The notes: generated by a model from the sequence alone, not told the origin. Shown: positions 7,541 to 18,100, numbered from the stretch's first letter. The stretch is 64,000 bases of DNA from Verrucomicrobiia bacterium (GCA_036268055.1 DATAUW010000018.1:186001-250000), one strand, 5' to 3'. Made by a program: numbers and translations.

Positions 7541-7594
7541 GTTGCAAATATAGGGATAGATGTGGTGTTTGGAAATCGCCGATGTTTATTTCCA

Positions 7595-8476
7595 TCAGGC
7601 TTTGCCGAGGACTTCCAAAACTGCGGCGTTAGGGACAGATGCTGTTACCCCGTCGAAGTCTGTTGATTGAGTTAGCGATGCCCAGCGATCCAACTCATCG
7701 AGACTTTGCTGGTAGCCACGGCGGCCCAGGGCCATCGCGTCATTGCCAAGTGGCAGTCGCAACGGCGGCATTGACCGGTTCGCGATCTGTAAAATGGCGG
7801 CGGCGCCTTTGCGGGGATCTCCCGGCTCATGTCCCGTGTGGGCTTCCATGTGTTTGCGCATGACACCGACGGTTGGGGCGTAAGCCGCGATGGGTGTGGC
7901 GTAGGCCATTGAGTTGCCCGCCCAATCGGTGCGGAACCCACCCGGTTCAACGATGGTGAGCTTAAGGCCCAACGGCTTGATCTCTTGCGCGAGCGATTCG
8001 CTGAAACCTTCCACGGCGAATTTCGCAGCGTTATAGCCCGACAAGCCGGGCACGCCGATGCGACCGCCGATGGATGTGATCTGAATGATATGTCCGTGGC
8101 CCTGACGACGAAGGATGGGAAGGGCCGCGCGCGTGACGTGGACGACGCCCCAGAAATTCGTGTCCATTTGGGCGGCGAATTCATCGGGCTTCATCTCTTC
8201 AAATGCGCCTGAGAAACCATATCCGGCATTGTTAACGAGAACGTCAATCCGGCCGAAAGCTTCGATGGCAAAGGCGACTGCTTTTTCCGCGTTCGTGGGC
8301 GAGGTGACGTCGAGCTTCACGGGGCGAATTTGTGAACCATAGCGTGCCACGAGATCGTCGAGTTGTTCGGGCCGACGGGCCGTGGCGATGACGCAATGAC
8401 CGGCCTCAAGGACCGCTTCGGTAAGAGCACGGCCAAAGCCGCGCGAACTGCCAGTAATGAACCAGATGTTTTTCAT
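7595..8476 (-). CDS. short-chain dehydrogenase/reductase (classical SDR)
   Basis: A 293-aa NAD(P)-dependent oxidoreductase. It has all classical SDR motifs: the cofactor loop TGSSRGFG (residues 8-15), DVT for the adenine pocket, VNNAGYG, the serine in ITSIGG, and YNAAK as catalytic YxxxK. The following EPGGFRTDW is the usual post-active-site motif. The family includes many broad-specificity carbonyl reductases; the substrate cannot be read from sequence. It starts at ATG 8476 and is followed by the AraC regulator gene. About 460 bp separate it from the divergent CBM9 gene. Confidence 0.88.
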   Translation of the reverse strand: MKNIWFITGSSRGFGRALTEAVLEAGHCVIATARRPEQLDDLVARYGSQIRPVKLDVTSPTNAEKAVAFAIEAFGRIDVLVNNAGYGFSGAFEEMKPDEFAAQMDTNFWGVVHVTRAALPILRRQGHGHIIQITSIGGRIGVPGLSGYNAAKFAVEGFSESLAQEIKPLGLKLTIVEPGGFRTDWAGNSMAYATPIAAYAPTVGVMRKHMEAHTGHEPGDPRKGAAAILQIANRSMPPLRLPLGNDAMALGRRGYQQSLDELDRWASLTQSTDFDGVTASVPNAAVLEVLGKA

Positions 8477-8936
8477 ATTCGTTTTTGTTTGTCATTCCCA
8501 CCGGACCATCCGGCGGTATTGACACGAATAAACTACCTCAACCCGTCACGCATGTAACTAGCACGAGGCGCCAAATGACTCGCAGGATGCGCCAAATTTT
8601 TTTAGGAATATAAACCGGGCGGAAGCTAGTCTGTTTCGCGGACAGATTCGGCCTCTTGTCGCTTTAGAAGAATTCAGGAGTGGCCGGCCATGACGTCCAC
8701 AAATTCACGGTAAGAATTAACGCTGACACGGAACGCTGTTTCAGCATTGAGGAAAAAGTCTTCCGAATCTGGCCAACTACTGGCAAAACTATCAGCAGAA
8801 GTGTAGTAAAGTGTTGGTTCTGGTAGTGAAAGTGTTTGCTTTCAACTATCTGTCACCGGCGGGTCGCGAGTTTGAGTTACACAAGCGCAGAGTGATTGCT
8901 CGCCAAAAGCAACTTGCCGGTGTTAGAGTATCGCGC
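8477..8936. promoter_or_regulatory. divergent intergenic region with phased direct repeats
   Basis: Upstream region of both the SDR gene (minus) and the CBM9-fusion gene (plus). AAAGTGTT occurs at 8808-8815 and again at 8829-8836, exactly 21 bp apart, within the longer similar pair GTAGTAAAGTGTT / GTAGTGAAAGTGTT. Two helical turns of spacing suit a dimeric activator. An in-frame ATG at 8811 would extend the downstream protein, but it gives no signal peptide and would make this region coding. Confidence 0.4.
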
Positions 8937-11900
8937 GTGAATATTCGATACCTCTCAGGATTATTCTTTGGGATCTTGGTTATGGCTGCGTTTCCTTCTT
9001 CGGCGAGTGAACAGGCCGAGTGGCATAAAATGGAAACCATTGTGCCCAATGGTTATTTGTGCCGGCACATTGATCATCCGCTCACGATAGATGGTGACTT
9101 GAATAAAGCGGATTGGGCACAAGCCGCGTGGTCCAGCAATTTTGCAGATATTTCCGGCGCGGGCAAGGCGGCTCCGCGGTTCCACACGCGCGCGAAATTA
9201 TTGTGGGACGAAAATTATCTTTATGTGGCCGCGCAGATCGAGGAGCCGCACGTGTGGGCGACCATCACGAATCATGACGAGGTGATTTTTCAAGATCCGG
9301 ATTTCGAGGTCTTCATGGATCCCAAGGGCAGCACGCATAATTACTATGAGTTTGAAATGAACGCGCTAAACGCCGGTTGGGATTTGCGGCTCGACAAACC
9401 GTATATTGACGAGGGACGACCGCACAACGAATGGAATATTCCCGGCTTGAAAACTGCGGTCAAGGTGCAGGGCTCGATCAATAATCCGGCGGACGTGGAT
9501 CAAGGTTGGACGGTGGAAATTGCGTTTCCGTGGAAAGTTCTCGGTGAATACGCGCGTCATCCGGGAGCGCCGAATGAAGGCGAACAGTGGCGAGTGAATT
9601 TTTCTCGCGTCGAATGGCAGATCTCCACGAACAACGGCATCTACAAAAAAATTCCCGGTGTGTCCGAGGATAATTGGGTTTGGTCACCCACGGGAGTTGT
9701 GGACATGCACCGACCGGAAATGTGGGGCCTGGTGCAATTCACGCGCGATTCAAAAAATAACGGCGATCCCGCTTTGGTTATTCCCGGTAAATTCGCCCGT
9801 GACGCGGCTTTGGATATCTATCATGCGCAACGGGATTTTTGGCGGGAGCATTCTCGCTGGGCGCAAAGCTTAAACGAACTTGGCTGGAAGACGAACAACT
9901 TGCCGGCGGGCGTGGAATCGCCGGAACTCACTCCCACGGCGGATGGCTACGTTTGCGCTGTGTCGTTTGGGGACACAACCAACCGGCACGTTTGGCGAGT
10001 GCGGCAGGATCGGTTGCTGGCATTGGACGAACCGTTGCCGCTCGAAACGGAAACATTCGTTACCCATGCTGGGGAAGTTCACGGCGATGCCGGGCGGCGT
10101 GCGGCGTGGTTCCTAGTGGACAATATGCCGATGCACGATCGCAGTTGGTTGAGTGAAGAATTTCTGATGACCAATCTCGACCTCGCGTTGCAGGCGCGCA
10201 AAGAATTTCCCTGGGCGCAAAAAATTCCCGAGACGATGTTCTTGAATGATGTTTTGCCTTACGCATCGCTCGACGAGCCTCGCGATGAGTGGCGCCCGAA
10301 TTTTTACCACATGGCGACCAATTTGGTTCGCGATTGCAAAACGGCGACGGACGCCGCGCAAGTTCTGAACCGCGATTTGTTCAAGCTCATCAATGTTCAT
10401 TACAACGTCACGCGCAAGCGCAACAATCAAAGCCCGGCGGAGTCCATCGCGCAGGGCAAGGCGACTTGCACCGGCCTCGCGATCATCCTCGTGGATGCCT
10501 GCCGCGCGGTGGGCGTGCCGGCGCGAATCGCGGGCGTCGCCCAGTGGGCGCAAAAGGAAGGCAATCATACGTGGGTGGAATTCTGGGACGGCGATTGGCA
10601 TTTCCTGGGCGCGGATGAATACGACAAGGCAGGCCCGGACAAAGGTTGGTTCAACGGCGATGCCGCAGTGACCGTCGCGGGCACAAATTTTCTTAATCAG
10701 ATTTATGCGACGAGTTGGCGGCACACCGGAACTTATTTTCCGATGTCGTGGGATTTGGATTCGCGCGAAGTTCCCGGAGTCAAGGTGTCTTCGCGATACG
10801 CGTCGCTCGTGCCGCCAGCGAACCCGGCTTTTAAAGTTGTGCACGTCCGGCTTCGCGAGCGGGATGGCCGATCGCGCGTCGTGAGCAAAGTCGAACTTCG
10901 TTCCGCGTCGGATGTTTTGATGTCCACTGAACAAACGCGTCCCGAAACCGCCGACCTCAATGACATGCCCGAATTCAAGTTGCCCGACGAAGCCGTAAGC
11001 GTCGCCTTTCGTTTTGTGCGCGGCGCGGAAGTTCGGGAAAAAATTATTCCCTGCGCCGCGTGCGCGAGGTCGCAGACCTTTGATCTCGCGTGGGAAAGTC
11101 TCGCGCCGGTGTCCACGAATATTCTGGTGGCTGAAGCGTGGCTGGAACATCCACTGACGGAGCGTGGAGCCGTGCCGGAATTGCAACTGACCCGCGCCGA
11201 ATCACAACGACTTTCGATCTTCGCCTGGGAAATGGTCAAGCAAGCTGAAGCGAAGGACGCCCAGGTCGAATTGTCCGCCAAACAAATCACCATCGGCGAT
11301 AATCATTTGAAATGGATGGAAAAAACTTTTGGCGACGCGCCCTTCGGCAAACGGACGTTGTGGATCACACTGCACGGAGGCGGGCAGGCGACCACCGAGG
11401 AAAATGATCGTAATTGGAAAGGCTACTGGGGACGATACGAATTCCCCGCCGGCAGCATCAACGTAGCTCCCCGCGCGCCGGTGGACGCGTGGAACATGTG
11501 GTTCGTCAAACCGGTGGATGACTTGTTCAACCGATTGATCGCGGACATGGTGACGCAACGCGGCGTGGATCCCAATCGTGTTTATTTGATCGGCTATTCC
11601 GCCGGCGGCGATGGAGTTTATGGACTGGCCCCGCGCATGGCGGATCGTTTCGCCGCGGCCACCATGTGTGCCGGGCATCCAAATCAGACGACGCCCGAAG
11701 GCCTGCGCAACCTGCCGTTTTTTCTCTACATGGGCGGCGAAGATTCAGCCTACAACCGCAACATCGTCGTCCGGGAATTCAGCGCAAAAATGGACGTGCT
11801 GCAAGCGAGCGACCCCTCGGGATATTTTCATCGCTGCACCGTTTATCCCGGCCTCTCCCACAACATGCAAAATCGCGAATCCGAGGCAATCCCGCGCATG

Positions 11901-12257
11901 GCCGCGCATTCGCGCGCAGTATGGCCTCAACGCGTTGTCTGGAAACAAGATGCAGATGTCGCGCACCGCCGTTTCTACTGGCTGGAGCATGCCACCGATC
12001 CCATTCAACCAAATCAAATTTTCGCTGCGCACGTTGACGGGCAAACCATTCAGATCGAACAGCCTGCGACCGGCGCCCTCGACCTGAGACTCTCGGACAA
12101 TTTGGTAAATCTGGACGAACCCATCGAAGTGACCGCCGGTGGCCGAAAAATTTTTGAAGGCAAAGTTTCGCGTTCACTCGCCGCGATTGCCACATCGCTT
12201 GCCGAACGCGAAGACCCCGAAGGCATCGCGCCCGCCCAACTCCACGTGGCGTGGTAA
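8937..12257 (+). CDS. secreted CBM9 - transglutaminase-like - alpha/beta-hydrolase fusion
   Basis: An exported three-domain protein of 1106 aa from GTG 8937, chosen because a signal peptide follows at once (YLSGLFFGILVMAAFPSSAS). Residues about 35-290 are a family-9-like carbohydrate-binding/DOMON domain (IDGDLNKADWAQA; WTVEIAFPW; EQWRVNFSRV). Residues about 450-590 are a transglutaminase/protease core with an intact-looking Cys511 (ATCTGLA), His544 (GNHTWVEF) and Asp560. The C-terminal part (about 800-1000) is a PHB-depolymerase/acyl-esterase-like hydrolase with a GYSAGG nucleophile elbow (Ser888), His975 and LHGGG oxyanion loop. It likely breaks down polymer-bound peptide or ester material outside the cytoplasm. 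The GntR regulator starts 19 bp downstream. Confidence 0.78.
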   Translation: MNIRYLSGLFFGILVMAAFPSSASEQAEWHKMETIVPNGYLCRHIDHPLTIDGDLNKADWAQAAWSSNFADISGAGKAAPRFHTRAKLLWDENYLYVAAQIEEPHVWATITNHDEVIFQDPDFEVFMDPKGSTHNYYEFEMNALNAGWDLRLDKPYIDEGRPHNEWNIPGLKTAVKVQGSINNPADVDQGWTVEIAFPWKVLGEYARHPGAPNEGEQWRVNFSRVEWQISTNNGIYKKIPGVSEDNWVWSPTGVVDMHRPEMWGLVQFTRDSKNNGDPALVIPGKFARDAALDIYHAQRDFWREHSRWAQSLNELGWKTNNLPAGVESPELTPTADGYVCAVSFGDTTNRHVWRVRQDRLLALDEPLPLETETFVTHAGEVHGDAGRRAAWFLVDNMPMHDRSWLSEEFLMTNLDLALQARKEFPWAQKIPETMFLNDVLPYASLDEPRDEWRPNFYHMATNLVRDCKTATDAAQVLNRDLFKLINVHYNVTRKRNNQSPAESIAQGKATCTGLAIILVDACRAVGVPARIAGVAQWAQKEGNHTWVEFWDGDWHFLGADEYDKAGPDKGWFNGDAAVTVAGTNFLNQIYATSWRHTGTYFPMSWDLDSREVPGVKVSSRYASLVPPANPAFKVVHVRLRERDGRSRVVSKVELRSASDVLMSTEQTRPETADLNDMPEFKLPDEAVSVAFRFVRGAEVREKIIPCAACARSQTFDLAWESLAPVSTNILVAEAWLEHPLTERGAVPELQLTRAESQRLSIFAWEMVKQAEAKDAQVELSAKQITIGDNHLKWMEKTFGDAPFGKRTLWITLHGGGQATTEENDRNWKGYWGRYEFPAGSINVAPRAPVDAWNMWFVKPVDDLFNRLIADMVTQRGVDPNRVYLIGYSAGGDGVYGLAPRMADRFAAATMCAGHPNQTTPEGLRNLPFFLYMGGEDSAYNRNIVVREFSAKMDVLQASDPSGYFHRCTVYPGLSHNMQNRESEAIPRMAAHSRAVWPQRVVWKQDADVAHRRFYWLEHATDPIQPNQIFAAHVDGQTIQIEQPATGALDLRLSDNLVNLDEPIEVTAGGRKIFEGKVSRSLAAIATSLAEREDPEGIAPAQLHVAW

Positions 12258-12276
12258 AATTATTTGACCCGCACGC

Positions 12277-13356
12277 ATGAAAAACCGGCCTGAACGAACC
12301 AGCCTGGTGCGCAAGACCGCCATTGCGCTGATGAAAGAAATCGAAGACGGCAGCCTTGCTGGAAACCTACCCGGCGAACTCCAGCTAAAAGAGCAACTGG
12401 CGATTGGCCGCGACACCTTGCGGCTGGCGTTGAAGCTCCTCGAAAAAGACGGCTGGCTCACCGCGCCGCGCCAGGGCCGGCGCCGTGCCGTCATCCCTCA
12501 TCGCGTGGCGTCGCACAAAACCTCCGAGCAACTGCCCGTGACCTTTCTCTCGCCCTATGCGGTCGTGGACCGGATCGTTCTTCTCGAATTGGAAGACCTG
12601 CAATTACAACTCAGCGAGCAGGGGCGCAGCCTCCGGTTTCTGTCCTCGCGCCTCTTTCACCTCGCGAACCCGGAACATCAACTGGAACAACTCGTTCACG
12701 AACATCCGTCCGCCGCGTGGATCCTTTACATGAACAGCGAAGCGATGCAGCGCTGGTTCGAGAAAAAAGGCATTCCAACTTTCATTTACGGCAGCCCCTT
12801 TGCCGACGTGAAATTGCCCTATGTCGTCAACGATTGGGAAGCCGCCGCTTTTCACGCGGGAATCCAACTCGGACGAAACGGCCATCGCGTGGTCGCCTTG
12901 TTCCGCAGCGAACAAAATTATCCCGGCATGATCATGTGCGAAAAAGGCTTGCGGCGCGCCTTGGCGAGCCTCGAGCCCAAAGGACGCCTCTTGCTTTTCT
13001 ATGACGATCAAACGCCTCAATCGGTGGCCCGTTCCCTCGATAATGCGTTCGCCTCCAAACAACAACCCAAGGCCTTGGTCTTCACCAGTTCATCCCAGGT
13101 GCTGACGTGTTTGTCGTGGCTGGTCTCTCGCGGCATTCGTTCACCGAATGATGTCTCGCTGGTTTCCCTGCCGAGCGATAGCTGGTTTGTCGAGTTGCAT
13201 CCACCCTTGTGCCATTACCAATGCAATTCCCGGGTCTTCGCGCGCCATCTCGCCGTGCGCGTCATGGAGTTGATTGAAAGTGGCCGGGTAAGCCGCAAGT
13301 CCGTCCGCGTCCGCCTCGAATATGTTCCCGGCGCCACCATCGGCGCCGCGCTTTGA
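12277..13356 (+). CDS. GntR-type regulator with LacI-like sensor domain
   Basis: A 359-aa transcription factor. The N-terminal winged helix (residues 8-75: LMKEIEDGSLAGNLPGE, then GRDTLRLALKLLEKDGWL) is of the GntR type. Residues 85-355 resemble the periplasmic-binding-like sensor of LacI/GalR proteins (YVVNDWEAAAFHAGIQLGRNGH; PNDVSLVSLPSD). Such GntR-LacI hybrids usually sense sugars and control neighbouring degradation genes. It follows the CBM9 fusion gene by 19 bp in the same direction, so it probably autoregulates that operon. Ligand unknown. Confidence 0.85.
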   Translation: MKNRPERTSLVRKTAIALMKEIEDGSLAGNLPGELQLKEQLAIGRDTLRLALKLLEKDGWLTAPRQGRRRAVIPHRVASHKTSEQLPVTFLSPYAVVDRIVLLELEDLQLQLSEQGRSLRFLSSRLFHLANPEHQLEQLVHEHPSAAWILYMNSEAMQRWFEKKGIPTFIYGSPFADVKLPYVVNDWEAAAFHAGIQLGRNGHRVVALFRSEQNYPGMIMCEKGLRRALASLEPKGRLLLFYDDQTPQSVARSLDNAFASKQQPKALVFTSSSQVLTCLSWLVSRGIRSPNDVSLVSLPSDSWFVELHPPLCHYQCNSRVFARHLAVRVMELIESGRVSRKSVRVRLEYVPGATIGAAL

Positions 13357-13431
13357 CCATCTGAACAAGTATTGCTTTGTAGAAACCAAGGAATTCTCAA
13401 TTTGTCCGGACGTGAAACTGAAGTGTGTTTG

Positions 13432-13608
13432 GGGGAGCGCACGCGTCCCGCGTGCAGTGTTTGGCGTCCCGCCAAACACATTTCCCATCTTTAATCTGAC
13501 GTTTATCATGATCTCTACAAAACAAAGCGGGTCTCCAAACATCGCGACGCGTCTTCTCCCTCTCCGCCGCCGCCAGCGGGGGAGAGGGCCGGGGAGAGGT
13601 GGTCTTTG
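13432..13608 (+). repeat. dispersed palindromic repeat, family A copy 1
   Basis: A unit of about 175 bp. It has hairpin 1 (GCACGCG TCC CGCGTGC, 13439-13455), hairpin 2 (TGTTTGGCG ... CGCCAAACA, 13458-13478), a conserved tail (catttcccatcttta, tatcatgatct) and a terminal GC-rich hairpin built on ctctccgccgcc...gcgggggagag. Near-identical copies lie at 13661-13910 and 18553-18716. Translated, it gives spurious SARVPRAVFG peptides. Confidence 0.85.
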
Positions 13609-13660
13609 GTCTCTATAGAAAACACGGAATTCCCCATTCATTCGTGAGTGCAACCGAAGT

Positions 13661-13910
13661 AGGTTTTGGGGAGCGCACGCGTCCCGCGTGCGGTGTTTGG
13701 CGGGGCGCATCCGCGCACTGCCGAGATAAAACCCTGCAGCGCGGCCGCTCGCAGCCCCGCAGGGGCAACTGATATCCTGGCGCATGGTAGGGCTGCGCGG
13801 CAGCGCAGCCGTCCTGCCATTTGGGGGCAGTGTCAAGATGCGCCCTGTTTGGCGTCCCGCCAAACACATTTCTCGCCTTTATCTCTAATGTCATGATGCT
13901 TTCTACAGAG
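13661..13910 (+). repeat. palindromic repeat, family A copy 2, split by an insertion
   Basis: Left part 13661-13702 contains the first hairpin (13675-13691) and ends in TGTTTGGCG. The right part resumes at 13846 with the same nine bases and continues into the conserved tail (cattt, tcatgat). A 143-bp element interrupts the second hairpin. Confidence 0.8.
13703..13845 (+). mobile_element. 143-bp MITE-like element nested in a repeat
   Basis: The element begins with GGGCGCATC...CACTGCC and ends with the inverted form: terminal inverted repeats of 20 bp, 16 matching. It is flanked by a perfect 9-bp direct duplication TGTTTGGCG (13694-13702 and 13846-13854), as expected from target-site duplication. 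It has no coding capacity. Its centre carries a copy of the family B sequence (about 13754-13813), including the hairpin GGCTGCGC/GCGCAGCC. It was presumably mobilised by a transposase elsewhere. Confidence 0.7.
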
Positions 13911-13922
13911 CAAACAAGTATC

Positions 13923-13957
13923 AACTTGTTTTATTTTAAAACAAGTTGTTTTTTTTT
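13923..13957 (+). promoter_or_regulatory. AT-rich dyad with T-run (copy 1 of a three-copy motif)
   Basis: A perfect 11-bp inverted repeat AACTTGTTTTA (13923-13933) / TAAAACAAGTT (13937-13947) followed by a run of Ts. In form it is an intrinsic terminator, but no gene ends just upstream. The same core (TTGTTTTATT..nAAAC) recurs at 20075-20097 and, on the minus strand, 25446-25468. Confidence 0.5.
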
Positions 13958-14250
13958 GAACGCGGATGAAAAAGGAGTAGCGTAACTTTATTGTGAATTT
14001 CTACTAACCAGCCGTTTCTAATCGTTCCGAAAACCTTTGGGTTTGCCGGATGGACTTTAGAGATCTCTGAACGGTTGGTGGTAAAAGTATTCTTTGCGGC
14101 AGAGACCTGCTTTCTAAGTCGTTGAATTGGCAGGCTGATGTAATATTGCAAAGTATCTCGCGATTTCATCATCGCGGGCCGCTATACGCTGTAGTTTCAT
14201 ATAAAATGAAAGTCCACTGTTTCATTCCACCTTCAGGTTGTAACCCGGTT
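13958..14250. other. upstream region of the first prepilin gene
   Basis: No gene supported. It contains the dyad TTTCAT-ATAAA-ATGAAA around 14197-14213, about 40 bp before the chosen start codon, possibly regulatory. In-frame upstream ATGs (14122, 14206) would lengthen the protein but give no better signal. Confidence 0.4.
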
Positions 14251-15129
14251 ATGAAGCCGACCACCCATAGCCGTCACGAAATGAGTATGCCTGCGGACGG
14301 AACTTCAAATTTTCAAAGCCCGAGCCGTAACTCATCATTTTTTCGCGGCCAGCGCTCCGCCTTTACCCTCATTGAGTTATTGGTAGTTATCGCGATTATC
14401 GCCATCCTGGCCGGGTTGCTGTTGCCCGCCCTCGCCAAGTCCAAGCAAAAAGCCCAGGCCATCCAGTGCATAAATAATTCCCGGCAAATGATTTTCGCCT
14501 TGCATATATATGCGGGCGATTTCGCAGACGGCCTCCCGAATAATATTGGCGGAGACACCAGCATGAACAGTTGGGTGTATGGCGAATTGTCTTGGTTAAA
14601 CTCCAGTGACAATACGAATTGGGTCAAAATGCTTCAGGGCCAGATGGGCCGTTATACTCAAAACTACCAAATCTATCATTGTCCGGCCGATAAGAGCATC
14701 GCTCCCGGAATGACCGCTCCGCGCGTCAGAAGTATTTCCATGAACTTTGCGTTCGGGAATAAATCAACCACTTTGCCGGTCATCAAGACCTATGACGATA
14801 CCTGGCCCAACTTTCTTAAAATGTCTGATGTGCGAAATCCGTCCCTGACTTGGGTGTTCAATGATGAGCATCCCGACAGCATTAATGATGGTTTTCAATG
14901 CACTCCCGATGCTGACGCCGAAACCAATGTTTGGGGTGATTTGCCGGCTTCCTATCATAATGGCGCTGCGGGTTATGCGTTTGCCGATGGTCACGCCGAA
15001 GTTCACAAGTGGGTCAACACCGCTAATACCGATCAGCCCGTCCGTCAATCCTCTTCGTACCTGCCGCTTACAGTAACTGGCGTTAGGGATGACATCATTT
15101 GGGTCGAAGCCAGAATTTCTCCGCCCTGA
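14251..15129 (+). CDS. prepilin-like protein, H-X9-DG type (1)
   Basis: A type IV pilin-like pseudopilin of about 292 aa. It has a basic N-terminal leader, then the prepilin peptidase motif and helix ([14 protein letters not shown]..., residues about 35-60). A globular part includes [10 protein letters not shown]. The C-terminal H-X9-DG motif ([20 protein letters not shown]) defines a prepilin-processing-associated family abundant in Verrucomicrobia, Planctomycetes and Lentisphaerae. I chose ATG 14251; 14281 is also possible. It lies 50 bp upstream of the LamG/Ig giant in the same direction and is probably co-transcribed with it. It likely sits in the inner membrane and is assembled or presented through a type II secretion/type IV pilus-like system. 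Confidence 0.88.
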   Translation: MKPTTHSRHEMSMPADGTSNFQSPSRNSSFFRGQRSAFTLIELLVVIAIIAILAGLLLPALAKSKQKAQAIQCINNSRQMIFALHIYAGDFADGLPNNIGGDTSMNSWVYGELSWLNSSDNTNWVKMLQGQMGRYTQNYQIYHCPADKSIAPGMTAPRVRSISMNFAFGNKSTTLPVIKTYDDTWPNFLKMSDVRNPSLTWVFNDEHPDSINDGFQCTPDADAETNVWGDLPASYHNGAAGYAFADGHAEVHKWVNTANTDQPVRQSSSYLPLTVTGVRDDIIWVEARISPP

Positions 15130-15179
15130 CCACCAACCCAGTCTTTTCGGAAAGCCAACCAACCAGCACTCAGAAACCT

Positions 15180-18100
15180 ATGCGAAAATACCTGTCAACC
15201 TGCCTATTGATAACCGCGCTCGCCGGCGGCGCGGCCAACGCCCAATACTCCAACGCCGTGGTAGCCTTAAGCCCCGTTGCTTATTGGCCTCTCAACGAAA
15301 CCGTCCAGCCTCCCGCGGCCTTTGTCGCGACTAACTCGGGTGTGTTGGGAGCAAAAGCCAACGGCTACTATAATAATCCTTACTATCCCGTGGGCGACGG
15401 CACTTACGGCCAGCGAAATCTATTCAATGGACCGCAAACCGGCGTCACCAGTGATGGCGATGCCTCGGCTGGCTTTGCTGGCGGTGTAAACGCCAATGAT
15501 AATAGCGGTTACCTGCTTATCCCGCAGATCAATGGCGACTTGAATGTCGGCAATGCCTTCACGGCGGAAATATGGGTGATGCCGGGAGGCGGAGATCCCA
15601 ATGACACAACCGGCGGAAGTTTTTCCAGTTCAGAATGGGCCGGCTTGATCAAAATCGGCGGCGGTGGATTGTTTTACACGGAAAATGGTGACGCCTCCGG
15701 GAATACCTACGGCTTCACGCTTTCTATGGCCGGTGTGAATACTCTTGGTTTCCCGGTCGGCTGGTATGGCGGAGTGCCTTATACTGGTCCCATCCAATTG
15801 CAAACCAACGCCACCTGGGTCGTTGATTTCTTCGGCGGCAATAATGGCAACACGCCTTCGCTGGAGTTCGATGTTCCTTTCCTCGAACCGACGCCCACTT
15901 GGTTCCATCTCGTCGTTACCTATGATGGCACCAACGCCAATTTTTATACCAACGGCGTTCTGGCGGCCACCACGGTTCCCGGCACACCGCAATCCACCAA
16001 TAGCGTCTGGGCAGCCAATCAGTCGCCGATCACCAGCGCCTCTGGCGCCTATCAGTTTGCTGCGGTAAACGGCAAAAATTTTGCGCCGGACACGATCAAT
16101 CCTCTCTGCATCGGAAATATCAACGAGAGCTTTTCCATCATCAGTCAAGGCTTTCCCGCGGCGAACGCCATCGGCTTCAACTGCCAGGTGTTCAATGGTT
16201 CCGTAGATGAAGCGGCGGTTTACACGAACGCTTTATCCGCCGCCGCCATCGCCAAACATTATGCCGATGCCACGGCCTCGAACACGAACCTCTATAAAGC
16301 CGATGTTCTTAGCTCCAATCCCATCGTTTATTTGCGGTTTGATGAACCTGCTTATACAACGCCGGACAGCAGCACCTTCCCCATCGCCGCCAATTACGGA
16401 AGCATGGGCTCAGCGGGCCAGGGTCTGTATCAACCGGGAACCATTGCGGCAACGCCGGGCGCGCCCGTGGCTGGTTTCGGTGCTCAAAGCGTAGCTGTCG
16501 AAGTCAATGGCTTGGACGCTGCGGTGGATGTCGGGCAGGGGACTCTATCAGGTTCCCCCCTTGATCCGACGGGCACAACTCCCTTCTCAGTGGCGGCCTG
16601 GTTTCGCTCCAATCCCGCCGATTGCTACGGCCGGTTCCAGACCATGATCGGACGCGGTGATTCTGGCTGGCGCTTTTCGCTCGATAACAGCGGTCATACC
16701 CGCTGGAATCCCGGCGCGGGTCCTGAACTGAATAGCACGGTGAACTACAACGACGGAGCGTGGCATCAAATCGTCGGCGTATCCGACGGTTCTACCGCCA
16801 CCATGTATGTTGACGGGCAAGTCGCGAGCACCCAGGGCGGAGTCGGAAATTTGGGAGGCACATTCCAGGATCTTCTGATTGGCGGTGCTCCGGACTATAC
16901 CACCAGTGACCGGAACAGTTCCCAGCAGCGCTATTTCCCCGGCCAAATTGCTCAAGTGGCGTTTTTCCCCACCGCGCTTACCTCGGGCCAGGTGCAGACG
17001 CTTTATAATGCGGCTGACATCCTGCCGTTCATCACTCACGAACCTGTCGCCTCTATAACCATCGGTCAGGGCAGCAGCGGATCGCTCAGCGTCACGCCCG
17101 GCGGCACGGCTCCGTTTGGTTATCAATGGTTCCAGGGCAGCACCAAGCTATCGGAAGTTCCTGGAAATATCGTGGGTTCAACCAACCAGACTTTGGTCAT
17201 CACCAACGCAATCTTGGCCAACGCCGGCAATTACAGCGTGGTGGTATCCAATGCTTATGGAGCCGTCACCAGCAGTATTACGGTCGTTACCATCAGCCAG
17301 CTTCCCACGATCCTCTCGCAGCCCACGCCCGCTTTTGCGACTAATTATGTCGGCAATCAGATCACGTACAGCGCGAATGTCGCCGGGGCCGCAACTTTGA
17401 AGTATCAATGGTATAACGGAACGAATGCCATTAGTGGCGCCACCGCCTCCAATCTGGTGGTTACCACCGTTGCGGGAACCAGCAAATACGATTTGGTCAT
17501 CACTAACAGCGTCGGGGCAGTCACCAGCAGCGTAGTTACTCTGGTGGGTCAAACCTTTGTCCCGCCGCCTTCTGGATTCGTGGTGAACTTCGCGGTTCCG
17601 CAAAATAACGTCGCCACCAATGTCTATGTCGGCCAGGGCGCTTACAGCGATCCGGGCAATAACGTCTGGAACCCATTCCCGGCGGCTTCCGGCACGGCCA
17701 CGGCTCCGGCCCTTTCTTCCACCAGTAACCAGACCTTGGTCACGGCAACCCTGACTTACGGCTTCAACAATGGCGCCACCGCCAATACCACTCAGGGCAC
17801 GCCATCCTACCTGCTCGCGTTTGAGGATGCCGTCAATGCCGGCTCCCCCGGTATCGGCACTTCGTTGCAGCCGGAAGGCCAGATCCAGTTTAAAGGTCTC
17901 CCGCAAGGTTCTTATACGATCTATCTCTATGCGGGCAACTACGATGGCAACCGCGGTTCCATCTTTAGCATCAACCCCATCAATGGCGGCGTGGCCGACG
18001 GCGGCACGAACGATGCCGAAAACGGTTCCGTCATCGGCGGCAACGCCATCGCCAATGGCACTTGCACCTTCGCCGAAGGAGATAATTATGTCTTCTTCCG

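Noticed and set aside
13322-13924. ORFs with SARVPRAVFGVPPNT and TDILAHGRAA-like peptides
   Set aside because: They are read-through of the palindromic repeats; the conserved feature is the DNA hairpin, not a protein.
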